Shown: positions 1 through 8,079 of the stretch, in pieces
Layout of the letters: each line of letters starts with the position of its first letter
How positions within the stretch are numbered: the stretch's first letter is position 1
Assembly: GCF_030282825.1 (NCBI RefSeq)
Contig: NZ_JASTZU010000058.1
Location: 124,001-188,000 of the forward strand
Direction of reading: 5' to 3'
DNA: 64,000 nt
From: Aquibacillus rhizosphaerae
GTDB taxonomy: Bacteria; Bacillota; Bacilli; Bacillales; Amphibacillaceae
The notes under the pieces: model-generated
Told to the model about the DNA's origin: nothing
Databases searched by the model: none
The model's input: only the letters and a program-made list of their open reading frames with translations
Translations under genes and position numbers: made by a program

Positions 1-4
1 CATT

Positions 5-36
5 TAAAAACCCCTTCTTGAAATCAAAAGGGGGTT
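5..36 (-). terminator. Terminator of the chemoreceptor gene
   Basis: A hairpin pairs CCCCTT (11-16) with AAGGGG (28-33). Read on the minus strand it is followed by a T-rich tail. It lies just past the stop codon of the chemoreceptor gene. Confidence 0.7.
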
Positions 37-51
37 AAGTCTAGACTTTTC

Positions 52-2139
52 TTAATTTGCAACTTTACTTTGTTCATTATTTGATTGAATCACTTTTGCA
101 TTGGTCTTGTTTATTACATATGTGCTCAAAAGCTCTTTATCTTTCACCTGTTTTCCTGATTCTATATCATAAAAACACTTAACTGCAATTTCGCCGAATA
201 ACAGTTGTCTTTGAGACACAACAGCTTCTAACAATCCTTGATTTAAATAGCTAATATTTTCTGGGTTATTATCAAAACCAATAAATTTCAGTCTCATTGT
301 TTTGTTTGATTTAACAAAAATCGAAATAATATTCCCAAAGTCACTATCCACACCTGCAATTAAATCAACATCTTTATTTGTATTTATCAACTTCTCTAAA
401 TCCAATAGCCGTTGATTATAATCGTTAAAACCTGCTTGTACACCACATAATTTTATTTTCGGATAATCTTTTAGCACTTGTTGTATACCTTTGATACGAA
501 GCATAAGGTTTTCTTGATATTGATTCGTAGCACTTAAAATCACTTTGCCTTTTCCTTGTAAGGATTTTGCAATGAGATTGCCCATATTAATGCCAGCCTC
601 ATAATTATCTGTTCCTATAGAAACTATACGTTTACTGTTTGGTACATCAGAATCTACACAAATTGTCTTTATATTGCATCGATCTAGTTCATCAATAACT
701 GGAGCCAGTTTCTTTAAGTCAGAAGGAATTAGAATTAAAAAATCTATCCCATCTCGTTTCAATTGTTGTATCGTTTTGATTTGCTCTTCTAAGCTGAAAT
801 CATTTGCATGTTTATCTACAAACTCATACCCATATTTCCAAGCCATCTTTCTAGCATTTTCAATCATTTGAGAAGTAAAGGAATGGCCTGTTTGAAGGTT
901 ACTTACAAATCCAATCCTTTTTATTCGCTTCGCTACTGTTTCTACCTTATACTGTTCAACCGATGTTCCGACCTTCTCCACTACATCTTGTAACGTGGTC
1001 GATAAGTCATATAACACTTTGTTTGATTGTTCTTGTTGCATACTTAACGATGCAGCTTCTTCTGTCGATGCCGCTGTTTCTTGTGCAACACCTGTAATAT
1101 TTGTTATCGAATCCACAATGTCTGCTCTAGCTTTATCAAGTACCGACATATGCTCCCGAATGTTTTTCTGCCTGTTAGCTAGGCTTCCAATGTTATCGTT
1201 AATATTATCAAAAGCCGTGTTCACTTCTTGAATCGTATCTTGTTGAATTTCAAACGTTTCATACGTAGTTTGAATGGAATCTACAACTGATGTAAATTCC
1301 TGATTAACTACATTGATTACTTCTTCAATTTCCGAAACGGAAATAAAACTCTGATCGGATAACTTTCTTATTTCATTTGAAACAACAGCAAAACCTTTCC
1401 CTGAATCCCCGGCTCGAGCAGCTTCAATCGATGCATTAAGTGATAACAAATTTGTCTGAGCAGCTATGTCATTAATTACAGTAGTTGTTCTATTAATTTG
1501 ATTTACACTTTCTTTTAGTTTCTCTAATTGTTTGATTACATGTACCAATTCTTGTTTGGTCACTTGACCCGATTGAATCGTATTGGATAACTTAACATTT
1601 CCTTGATCTTTTAAGTCTTGTAATTTAATTATTCCTTCATCCATGGAATCAATCGCTAAAAGCATATGTCTGAATTGTTCTGATAAATCAACTGTAGAAC
1701 GATTGCTATGCTCTGCATCGTCAGCTTGTTGTTGTGCGCCTTTTGAGACAGAAAGATTCACTTCTGTCATTGATTTAGCTATATGAGATGATTCATCTGC
1801 CGTTTCAATAACGACGTTAGTTAACCGTTTTATTTCATGAACTGATGTTTGAAAGTTCTTTATCGTTGAACTAAACTCATCATAAATATAGGCCATATTT
1901 GGATTAGATTGGTTAATTTCATTCCACTCATTTGTATCTCGCAAATCTCTTTGTCTTATTAATTGAATTGCTAAATCCTCTGACTCTGAATGATCTTTAC
2001 GTCGATACAGCTCAAAAACAATAACACCAATAAACACTAAAATAAAAATGATATTACCTACTAAAGAAAAATACTGTCTAACGATGAATGCTATAAAAAA
2101 AATGAATGTAAATAATGCTATGTACAAATTCCTAGACAA
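52..2139 (-). CDS. Methyl-accepting chemotaxis protein with a C-terminal periplasmic-binding-protein-like domain
   Basis: A 695-residue chemoreceptor-type protein. Residues about 5-44 form two membrane helices joined by a very short turn, so there is no extracellular sensor and no HAMP domain. Residues about 80-390 are the coiled-coil signalling domain, with the hairpin-tip motif [17 protein letters not shown] near residue 235 that contacts CheA and CheW. Residues about 405-680 resemble a type 1 sugar-binding protein of the RbsB/LacI fold (start [15 protein letters not shown]). With two N-terminal helices this binding domain should face the cytoplasm, so I infer that it senses an internal sugar or signal. 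A cre-like box and a TATAAT (minus strand, about 2183-2188) lie just upstream. The family calls are strong; the ligand is unknown. Confidence 0.88.
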   Translation of the reverse strand: MSRNLYIALFTFIFFIAFIVRQYFSLVGNIIFILVFIGVIVFELYRRKDHSESEDLAIQLIRQRDLRDTNEWNEINQSNPNMAYIYDEFSSTIKNFQTSVHEIKRLTNVVIETADESSHIAKSMTEVNLSVSKGAQQQADDAEHSNRSTVDLSEQFRHMLLAIDSMDEGIIKLQDLKDQGNVKLSNTIQSGQVTKQELVHVIKQLEKLKESVNQINRTTTVINDIAAQTNLLSLNASIEAARAGDSGKGFAVVSNEIRKLSDQSFISVSEIEEVINVVNQEFTSVVDSIQTTYETFEIQQDTIQEVNTAFDNINDNIGSLANRQKNIREHMSVLDKARADIVDSITNITGVAQETAASTEEAASLSMQQEQSNKVLYDLSTTLQDVVEKVGTSVEQYKVETVAKRIKRIGFVSNLQTGHSFTSQMIENARKMAWKYGYEFVDKHANDFSLEEQIKTIQQLKRDGIDFLILIPSDLKKLAPVIDELDRCNIKTICVDSDVPNSKRIVSIGTDNYEAGINMGNLIAKSLQGKGKVILSATNQYQENLMLRIKGIQQVLKDYPKIKLCGVQAGFNDYNQRLLDLEKLINTNKDVDLIAGVDSDFGNIISIFVKSNKTMRLKFIGFDNNPENISYLNQGLLEAVVSQRQLLFGEIAVKCFYDIESGKQVKDKELLSTYVINKTNAKVIQSNNEQSKVAN

Positions 2140-2161
2140 AATAATCCCACCTTTTCTTATG

Positions 2162-2175
2162 TGAAAGCGTATTCA
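2162..2175 (-). promoter_or_regulatory. cre-like CcpA site before the chemoreceptor gene
   Basis: TGAAAGCGTATTCA matches the cre consensus TGWAANCGNTNWCA at 13 of 14 positions. It lies 23 bases before the start codon, just downstream of a minus-strand TATAAT, a position typical for carbon catabolite repression. Its role is inferred. Confidence 0.5.
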
Positions 2176-2260
2176 TATTTACATTATAAATTACATTCAC
2201 AAAAAAATCATGAAAATCTTAAAAAATGTTGAATTTTGTAAATTCACCATTCATAAAAGC

Positions 2261-2303
2261 AAAATCAGGTAAAAATCCCAAAGAGGAATATTCACCTGAT
2301 TTT
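2261..2303. terminator. Hairpin terminator after the YcxB-like gene
   Basis: AAAATCAGGT (2261-2270) pairs with ACCTGATTTT (2294-2303), with A/T runs on both sides. It lies just past the stop of the YcxB-like gene and can act in either direction. Confidence 0.65.
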
Positions 2304-2311
2304 ATTTAGGG

Positions 2312-2830
2312 TTATGATGGTATGTGAAGCTTTACTGTTTCATCAAACTGTTTCAAACTTTGTCCGGGTAAATATCTTTTCGGTATGATATAAGCATTAA
2401 TCGATCCAATATAAATAAAATAATAATCCTTTTCTTCTGCGAAATTCACAACACCCGACCAGTTCACTGAAGTTTGACCATTTGTTGTTTTGTCAATAAT
2501 ACCTGCTTCATCTACCTTCATCTGATGTTTTCCTAGTAAGCTATCATTTTCACTTTCTTTAATCATCTTATATGCGTTTCGTTTTATTGTTCCATAAAAG
2601 AGCCTAGGATAAAAAACAACCCACAAAATGCTTATTACTATGAACGGAACCAACGTTACCAATATCGGTATTTCCGTTATGAAGGAAAAAACAGCAGCAA
2701 GCCCGAGGTAAAGAATTGGAGCGGTCACCCTTAGATAAAACAAGGTTTTTTGAATGCTCTTTGAGTGTTTCGCATGGTAAAGATTAAAATTAATATAATC
2801 ATCTTTCGTTAATGTATAGTTTATTTCCAT
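2312..2830 (-). CDS. YcxB-like membrane protein
   Basis: A 172-residue protein with the layout of the YcxB-like family: a short polar N-terminus, two adjacent membrane helices at about residues 35-75, and a C-terminal soluble domain with the typical GIIDKTTNGQTSVNWSGV and YIIPKRYL stretches. The biochemical function of the family is not known. It is a single gene with its own downstream hairpin, and about 170 bases separate it from the chemoreceptor gene. Confidence 0.75.
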   Translation of the reverse strand: MEINYTLTKDDYINFNLYHAKHSKSIQKTLFYLRVTAPILYLGLAAVFSFITEIPILVTLVPFIVISILWVVFYPRLFYGTIKRNAYKMIKESENDSLLGKHQMKVDEAGIIDKTTNGQTSVNWSGVVNFAEEKDYYFIYIGSINAYIIPKRYLPGQSLKQFDETVKLHIPS

Positions 2831-3041
2831 CTAGTTCGCTGCCTTTCTCATTAAAATTCTAGTTAACTATGATATCCTAAAATCGTCGTACATAGTCTGA
2901 CTAATTTTTATTATTGAATAAAAATCCATCTATAGACTGATGCGCACTAACGGAAAACGGAGTATTCTGATGAAGCTAGTTTAAGCACTAAACCATCATT
3001 AAAACAAGAGAATAATCATTACAATTGATTTTCTTTCAAAC

Positions 3042-3079
3042 GTGACAATTAATTAAATGATCATTTAATTAATTGTCAC
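3042..3079. repeat. Perfect 38-bp palindrome across a stop codon
   Basis: Nineteen bases at 3042-3060 are followed immediately by their exact reverse complement at 3061-3079. The TGA stop of the small zinc-ribbon gene (3076-3078) lies inside it. There is no T-run after it, so it is not a textbook terminator. It may act as an mRNA 3'-end hairpin. Confidence 0.9.
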
Positions 3080-3324
3080 CATTTTGCTCCTGAAGGGTAA
3101 GGGCACCTTTTGTATGCAAGCTTTGCTCTGAATTTCACGAAACACCCACAATGACTACATGTTGTATTATATAAAAGTGATGGACACTCTTTACAAAAAT
3201 CTAGTCTATATTTATATAATTCATCGTCAGCAATGTCTATTTCAAACTGCAATTGCTCTTCTATAAGTTTATCAATTTCTTCTTCTGAAACAACCACAGA
3301 TGCCGAACATCCCTTACAGGTCAT
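3076..3324 (-). CDS. DUF6171-type small zinc-ribbon protein
   Basis: An 82-residue protein with seven cysteines: C3xxC6 at the N-terminus, then CKECPSL, CSHCGC and a final KRCPYP. The order (N-terminal CKGCSA, acidic middle, C-terminal CxxC...CxxCxC) matches my memory of the DUF6171 family of Bacillaceae, which probably binds zinc and has no known function. It ends inside a perfect palindrome. About 64 bases separate it from the exonuclease gene upstream, so the two may be co-transcribed. Confidence 0.65.
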   Translation of the reverse strand: MTCKGCSASVVVSEEEIDKLIEEQLQFEIDIADDELYKYRLDFCKECPSLLYNTTCSHCGCFVKFRAKLAYKRCPYPSGAKW

Positions 3325-3388
3325 TAGTCACACCTCCACATTATACTGAACTTATCAGCTTTTCGACCAATTACTTACCTACTATGAT

Positions 3389-3997
3389 TTAAGTTCTCAT
3401 CTTCTTCTGTTTTGTTCGTTTCAATTTGGGTGTTATGTAATTCCTTTCAAACACTCTTCCACATGATATTTGTAGTAATGCAATCAATTCTCTTAAATCA
3501 GATACATTATGATCTCGCATTGCTTTTAACAATAAGTGCACAACTACTCTAGAGTCCTCTAAAGCATGATGGTGTTCAAATTGAAACCCGATAAAATCAG
3601 CGAGCGAATTAAGCTTGTAATTAGGTAATCCTGGCCAGGCTTGCTTAGATATTTGAACAGAACATAAATACTCTAATTCAGGATAGGTCAACTCGAACCG
3701 ATCTAATGATGCTCTTAGAACACTCATATCAAAACTCGCATTATGGGCAATAATAATATTATTTTTTAGGTAGGGTTCTATCGTCGGCCATAATTCTTCA
3801 AAAGTAGGCGCATCTACTACATCTCTTTCTGTAATTCCATGAACAAAAATATTATGTGATTCAAAATCCGTTAAGGGATTAATTAAGCTATAAAACTCGT
3901 CTACAACTCCTTGTTCATTAGCTGTTACAATCCCAATGGCACAAGGGCTAAAACGATATCTATTGGCGGTTTCGAAATCAATGGATACAAGGGTCAT
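3389..3997 (-). CDS. DnaQ-like 3'-5' exonuclease
   Basis: A 202-residue DEDDh-type exonuclease. The three Exo motifs are visible: DFETAN near residue 7 (Exo I), HNASFD near 97 (Exo II) and HHALEDS near 141 (Exo III), giving the metal-binding acidic set and the catalytic histidine. Such proteins remove nucleotides from 3' ends in DNA repair or RNA processing. It has only the nuclease domain plus a basic tail (KLKRTKQKK), with no polymerase or helicase part. It could be a stand-alone proofreading-type or RNase T-like enzyme; the substrate cannot be told. Confidence 0.85.
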   Translation of the reverse strand: MTLVSIDFETANRYRFSPCAIGIVTANEQGVVDEFYSLINPLTDFESHNIFVHGITERDVVDAPTFEELWPTIEPYLKNNIIIAHNASFDMSVLRASLDRFELTYPELEYLCSVQISKQAWPGLPNYKLNSLADFIGFQFEHHHALEDSRVVVHLLLKAMRDHNVSDLRELIALLQISCGRVFERNYITPKLKRTKQKKMRT

Positions 3998-4042
3998 AGT
4001 TTACCTCCACGTTAGTTGGTCTACTGTTGTTTTCTATATTAT

Positions 4043-4160
4043 ATGAGTCAATTTCATAATTACCTTATTCAGTCATCTGCAACAATAAATAGTTTGGAGA
4101 TGGTTTTATCCAACTATTTATTGTTGTAGTGACGACAAAATTGGTATTATGAAATTGATT
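4043..4160. repeat. Palindromic MITE-like repeat, copy A
   Basis: The left end (4045-4074, GAGTCAATTTCATAATTACC and on) is an imperfect inverted copy of the right end (4129-4158). The centre is a further inverted repeat, AACAATAAATAGTT (about 4081-4094) against CAACTATTTATTGTTG (about 4111-4126). The unit is about 115 bp and encodes nothing. A left end recurs at 36543-36572 and a right end at 60046-60075, so this is a dispersed element. Confidence 0.7.
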
Positions 4161-4244
4161 AATATACATTACTATTTTAACATTATTTCTATGATTCTTT
4201 CATCTATTTCTATTCCGCCTTCACATATTTTTAAGAATTTAAAT

Positions 4245-4285
4245 AAGCAGCTTTCCTTTTGATTATTTGGAAGGGAAAGCTGCTT
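4245..4285. terminator. Terminator of the sigma-factor operon
   Basis: AAGCAGCTTTCC (4245-4256) pairs with GGAAAGCTGCTT (4274-4285), flanked by A/T-rich sequence. It lies 10 bases past the last gene of the operon. Confidence 0.7.
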
Positions 4286-4295
4286 GTTTTATTTA

Positions 4296-5207
4296 TTAGT
4301 CTCTGATGATTAGATATTCTATTTCATCAAAAATTAGTTTGTTTTTTCCAGTGCCAAAAACCTTTTCTATCTGAATCGGTGTTTGATAGCCTTCCGAACC
4401 TTCTTGTTCCATTTGTTTATCCCATGATAAATCATCCATATTATTAATGGAATTCACTAAAGCAGAAAATTCAACATTGGAACCGTTATAGTTATTAACA
4501 TATACCTCGTCTGCAGATTCAACAAACCAGTTAGCATGTAACTCATCCATCTTCATATGCACTTTCTGAACGGTTGTTCTTACTTCTACATTTACATCAT
4601 TTGGTACCGAGATTAGAAAGTTAAATTGTTGAAAGTGATTACCAATCAACTTTTCACTAGTTCGTGCTTTTAGCAATTTAATATGTAACGTGTCCCCGGT
4701 TTCTACAATGTAAGCAATATTTTCAGGTTTAATTGTGGGTGAATTTACCACATTTGCCTCAAACGTTCCAAAAATATTAAGTGTATCTGAAGTATTAGTC
4801 TCGATAGAAATTTGCACATCTGCAGGTTCTATCACCACACGCTTAACTTCATCACCTAAGCTATAATCAATCGTTGGTAGGGCACCTTCTACACTTTCCG
4901 CATTAACCGTATCTGAAATAGTCGACAATAACCCACTAGATATAGCAACATACATTATAATCGAAATACTACCTATGAAACCGATAAATATAATAGATAA
5001 CAGATCATACTTGACAATTGGCTGTTCTTGTTTTGATACATACAAATAACAGATAATCTCAATTCCTAGTACGATAAGAATGATAGGAAACCATGCCATC
5101 GCTATCTTAAGAACATCCAACCCATTAAAATGAGAAACTAATAAGACAACTCCGAGAATAATTAACACCATTCCCATCGAAATCGTGCCAACTCGACATT
5201 GTCTCAT
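4296..5207 (-). CDS. LiaI/LiaF-like membrane protein
   Basis: A 303-residue protein with three membrane helices in the first ~100 residues (about 11-28, 33-53 and 68-92), in the manner of the LiaI-LiaF transmembrane region. A long extracytoplasmic beta-rich domain follows, resembling the adhesin-like DUF4097/LiaF C-terminal fold. Its start overlaps the end of the preceding gene by four bases (ATGA), so it is the last gene of a coupled sigma/anti-sigma operon. Proteins of this type take part in envelope stress sensing; the exact role here is inferred from context. Confidence 0.6.
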   Translation of the reverse strand: MRQCRVGTISMGMVLIILGVVLLVSHFNGLDVLKIAMAWFPIILIVLGIEIICYLYVSKQEQPIVKYDLLSIIFIGFIGSISIIMYVAISSGLLSTISDTVNAESVEGALPTIDYSLGDEVKRVVIEPADVQISIETNTSDTLNIFGTFEANVVNSPTIKPENIAYIVETGDTLHIKLLKARTSEKLIGNHFQQFNFLISVPNDVNVEVRTTVQKVHMKMDELHANWFVESADEVYVNNYNGSNVEFSALVNSINNMDDLSWDKQMEQEGSEGYQTPIQIEKVFGTGKNKLIFDEIEYLIIRD

Positions 5208-6313
5208 TTACTCTCCTCCTTACTTTTTTTTGAACCTATTATCAATTTGAAGCCACCAAATATAAATAAAAGACTGACCAGCGAAATTTGAAAATATTGA
5301 TTGTAATAATAACGAATATCAAGTTGAAATGTTGATTGAAAATAATAAGATAGTGTCGGTAACATAATTGTATCAAAAAGGTAAAAGCAACCTAATAAAA
5401 TTAGACCCACTCCTAACCATTTTTGATGATTAATTAAATAACGAATAACGGGTACATCCTCTAACTCTGCTTGATCGACACGATTTACGCGCTGAAGTGC
5501 ATCGAAAAAACTATAAAACCAAATAATTGGGATTAAAAAGAGAAAGAGTGATAACCTTAGTACATCCAAAATATAAATCGATAACAGAAAACCCGCCATT
5601 AACTGCAGCCCTCTTTTTTGCAAACCTAAGTACATATGACCGGCACCAGGAAAAATCGACAATAGGGTAGCCAACATTTTACTTTTCTTTCCTTCTTCTC
5701 GAAGATTGTTAAAATCATCCATAATCGTTTTATCCTGTAACGGTTCACCCGCTTGTTTTTTGTTTAACAGTTGTATGACATCAAATAAGCTATAGATCCA
5801 AATGATCGGTAAAGCCAATAAAAATATTAAAAATACGCTGCTCGTTAGTACGCTGACAAAGAAAACCATCGTTATGATACCAAAGAAACCTGCTAATAAA
5901 GTTAAACCTCGTTGATTTAAACCCATATGAAAGTGACCGACACCTGGGATAAATGACAACAATATCGTATAAAAACGTTCTTGCTGATTATTATCATCCA
6001 AATCAGAACTTAAAAATTGCTTATTATCTCCCTCATTAACTTTGTGTTGTGGAACTGTTGACGAGGTGACTTGAGAACGTGCTATTAATGTTATAATTAT
6101 ATCAAGCATATTTATTCCCCAGATTAGTCCTCCTAAAGCTATAAAGATAAACACTGGGTTCCCACCTATAATAAAACCGAATGCTAGGGCCAAGAAAATA
6201 GACCCAAAAAACAAAATTGGATAGACTACCCCGCGACCTTTTCTTCCTATATACAAATGGCCACAACCGGGAATAAATGCTAAGATGAACGCTAAAAACG
6301 GTGACTTTTTCAT
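5204..6313 (-). CDS. Multi-pass membrane protein with three TM2-like repeats
   Basis: A 369-residue membrane protein containing the same module three times: FIPGCGHLYIGRKGRG near residue 14, FIPGVGHFHMGLNQRG near 118 and IFPGAGHMYLGLQKRG near 218, each followed by two hydrophobic helices and a short acidic or polar linker. This resembles the TM2-domain motif, here triplicated, so the gene probably grew by internal duplication. Two further C-terminal helices end in a basic KKSKEESK tail. It overlaps both neighbours by four bases, which implies translational coupling. Function unknown; an envelope role is likely. Confidence 0.65.
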   Translation of the reverse strand: MKKSPFLAFILAFIPGCGHLYIGRKGRGVVYPILFFGSIFLALAFGFIIGGNPVFIFIALGGLIWGINMLDIIITLIARSQVTSSTVPQHKVNEGDNKQFLSSDLDDNNQQERFYTILLSFIPGVGHFHMGLNQRGLTLLAGFFGIITMVFFVSVLTSSVFLIFLLALPIIWIYSLFDVIQLLNKKQAGEPLQDKTIMDDFNNLREEGKKSKMLATLLSIFPGAGHMYLGLQKRGLQLMAGFLLSIYILDVLRLSLFLFLIPIIWFYSFFDALQRVNRVDQAELEDVPVIRYLINHQKWLGVGLILLGCFYLFDTIMLPTLSYYFQSTFQLDIRYYYNQYFQISLVSLLFIFGGFKLIIGSKKSKEESK

Positions 6314-6744
6314 TGTTTTTCGTCTCCCTCCATATAATCAAGTATGTCATTTTTGTTATTCATGAACTGTGTTGTAAACGACTGATGTTCTTCTATCTTC
6401 GTTGAATTTGTCATATCTAAGAACCCTTGAAATACGCCAGTTAGCATAAGTAATAGTGTTAACCCTGCAGCAATAACATAGTGCGTTAGTGTTTTGTTTA
6501 TTGGAAGCTTAGAAGAACGTTGAATTTTTTCTTTTCGTTGCTTATGATGATTCATCTTATCCATTGTTACATCTGTAAACGATTCTGATAAACTGACATC
6601 TAACGTTTGATTCTCGATTACATCAAGGTATTCGCTTAAACAAACATCACATGAATGAATATGCAGCTCGATAGCTTGTTGCTCTTTTTGATTTAGTAGG
6701 TTAGTAATATAATCGCTTAATTTTTCTGGACTTATATGTGACAT
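6310..6744 (-). CDS. Anti-sigma factor with zinc-finger-type N-terminus
   Basis: A 144-residue protein. The N-terminus contains HIHSCDVC (His-x3-Cys-x2-Cys), the anti-sigma zinc-binding signature, and one membrane helix spans about residues 82-102. I chose the ATG at 6744, preceded by GGAAGGAGG, over an upstream ATG at 6780. With this start the sigma stop and this start share a base (TGATG), the usual coupling of ECF sigma and anti-sigma genes. It should hold the sigma factor at the membrane until an envelope signal arrives. Confidence 0.8.
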   Translation of the reverse strand: MSHISPEKLSDYITNLLNQKEQQAIELHIHSCDVCLSEYLDVIENQTLDVSLSESFTDVTMDKMNHHKQRKEKIQRSSKLPINKTLTHYVIAAGLTLLLMLTGVFQGFLDMTNSTKIEEHQSFTTQFMNNKNDILDYMEGDEKQ

Positions 6745-7283
6745 CACATATCTTCCTCCTTCCATTTCGATTTCAACCATTTTCTTGCTCGGTATAAGCG
6801 CATCTCAACCGTCTTTTCTTCTATTTCTAATCGCTCAGCTATTTGCGTATAAGATAGACCTTCTAAATAAAAACATTTCACTGTTAATTGTAATTTCTCC
6901 GGCATTTGTTGAACCGACTGCCTAATCAAATCAACTTTTTCTTTTTTCAATAAAACATCTTCAGAACTTTCTCCTATACTTAAATGAAATTCATGTTCTG
7001 CTATTGTTAATTCTTCTCGCCTCCGCGCTTTTTTTCGTTTAAAATCAATTGCTTTATGTAATGCAATACGACTTAACCATGTTTTAAAGCCTTGAAATTG
7101 ATAGGAAGGGAGAGCATCAACCATTTTGATAAACGTGTCTTGAGCAAGGTCTTCTGCTTCCTGTTGATCATGTACGACACTGTAAGTAATCTTAAATACA
7201 TGGTGTTTATAGCGTTCAATAAGGATACGTAATGCTTGATCATTGCCCGTAATAATTTTTCGAATTAATTGTTCGTCTTCAAT
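6744..7283 (-). CDS. ECF-type RNA polymerase sigma factor, probable ATT start
   Basis: A 179-residue sigma factor. Region 2 reads LIERYKHHVFKITYSVVHD...EAEDLAQDTFIKM and lies upstream of the first ATG (7124); region 4 is MPEKLQLTVKCFYLEGLSY with a helix-turn-helix to the end. Open frame exists only back to a stop near 7310, and no ATG, GTG or TTG occurs before region 2. The best start is ATT at 7281-7283, placed 6 bases after GGGGGGAG. ATT starts are rare and known from infC. It is the first gene of a four-gene coupled operon and probably controls its own promoter. Confidence 0.8.
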   Translation of the reverse strand: MEDEQLIRKIITGNDQALRILIERYKHHVFKITYSVVHDQQEAEDLAQDTFIKMVDALPSYQFQGFKTWLSRIALHKAIDFKRKKARRREELTIAEHEFHLSIGESSEDVLLKKEKVDLIRQSVQQMPEKLQLTVKCFYLEGLSYTQIAERLEIEEKTVEMRLYRARKWLKSKWKEEDM

Positions 7284-7321
7284 GACACTCTCCCCCCATC
7301 CTTTTAGCCTCTGTCATATTA

Positions 7322-7348
7322 GACGTAATCAAAAAGTAAAACACTACA
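7322..7348 (-). promoter_or_regulatory. Possible ECF-type promoter of the sigma operon
   Basis: On the minus strand TGTAGT is followed after 17 bases by CGTC, close to the TGAAAC/CGTC pattern of ECF promoters. It lies about 40 bases before the sigma start. Self-regulation is inferred, and the -35 match is weak. Confidence 0.3.
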
Positions 7349-7748
7349 TATTTTTAAAAAAACTACAAAAAAATCCCTATAACAGCTAAGTCATAGGAAT
7401 CCAATACATGTAATTAATTTATCTAGATTCAGAGTGTGTTTGTTTTAACTCTAGACGAATGAAATTTTCCCGTTACTATCATCTTGCTTGCTTAAATAGT
7501 AAATTCTTTCTTTGTAAGCGTGTTTGACAAGGGAGAGTCTGATAGTACTATACTCAACATCTTATTAGAAAACTGAATTTCATCTTTGGAATATAAACCT
7601 TCCAAAACGAATAAAACTCATTCTCCTTTTTTCCGACAGTTTTTCATGAGCTAATCTTGCAAGCTGAAGCTCTTAACAAATCGTGTATCTGTTGTTATTT
7701 TTTTATTTTATAATGAATCACAAATATACATCACTTTCTTAACAACCT
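7349..7748. other. Gene-less stretch with one minus-strand hairpin
   Basis: No convincing open frame on either strand. The only structure is ATTCCTAT/ATAGGGAT (7373-7400), which on the minus strand runs into seven T residues, like a terminator. No gene upstream on that strand explains it, so a short minus-strand RNA in this stretch is possible but unproven. Confidence 0.4.
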
Positions 7749-7792
7749 ATCTCAAAATGATATTTGAATAATCTACTTTTGAGATGTATAAT
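7749..7792 (+). promoter_or_regulatory. Promoter with overlapping operator-like dyad, copy 1
   Basis: TTTGAA (7763-7768) and TATAAT (7787-7792) are spaced 18 bases apart. ATCTCAAAA (7749-7757) and TTTTGAGAT (7777-7785) form a perfect inverted repeat across the core promoter. The same arrangement recurs before the second copy of the gene, so the dyad looks like a repressor site. Confidence 0.6.
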
Positions 7793-7805
7793 GAAATTAA
7801 GCTAA

Positions 7806-7819
7806 AGAAAGCGATTACA
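7806..7819 (-). promoter_or_regulatory. cre-like site of small-gene copy 1
   Basis: AGAAAGCGATTACA, read on the minus strand, fits the CcpA consensus at 13 of 14 positions. It starts 14 bases after the -10 box, in the early transcribed region. The identical 14-mer is found at the second copy. Confidence 0.5.
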
Positions 7820-7867
7820 ACAATATATATACACTTCTTTAAAGAAGGTATATTAGGAGGATTTATC

Positions 7868-8014
7868 ATGAGCCAAATAGAACGAAACTACAAGACAGAT
7901 CACTTGGTCGAAAAAAACAAATTTAATGCAGATGACGTACTTTCGATGTCAGATGAGCAAATCGAATATTTCCACTGGCTCTATTTTGAAGAATCAGTAT
8001 ATGATTTAATGTAA
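7868..8014 (+). CDS. 48-residue acidic protein, copy 1
   Basis: Starts at an ATG after AGGAGG; an in-frame upstream extension to 7784 lacks a ribosome site. The product begins MSQIERNYKTDHLVEKNK and ends with LSMSDEQIEYFHWLYFEE followed by SVYDLM. A near-identical gene lies at 10439-10585, also 48 codons, with a conserved promoter region. The shape (short, L-x-MSDEQIE motif, aromatic acidic end) recalls the BH0509-type small proteins of Bacillaceae, but I cannot prove membership. The function is unknown. The cre-like site suggests carbon-dependent expression. Confidence 0.75.
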   Translation: MSQIERNYKTDHLVEKNKFNADDVLSMSDEQIEYFHWLYFEESVYDLM

Positions 8015-8058
8015 TTACAAACAGCTCTTACGCTTACGTAAGAGCTGTTTGTAATTAC
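8011..8058. terminator. Perfect 22-bp-stem hairpin starting in a stop codon
   Basis: Bases 8011-8032 are the exact reverse complement of 8037-8058, with a loop of CTTA. The stem begins inside the final Met/stop codons of the 48-residue gene and ends 22 bases before the convergent oxidoreductase gene. It can end transcription from both sides. Confidence 0.75.
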
Positions 8059-8079
8059 ATTAAAGCAATTTCAATACCT

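Noticed and set aside
7400-7748. Small RNA on the minus strand ending at the hairpin near 7373
   Set aside because: Only the hairpin supports it; no promoter or conserved structure could be shown.
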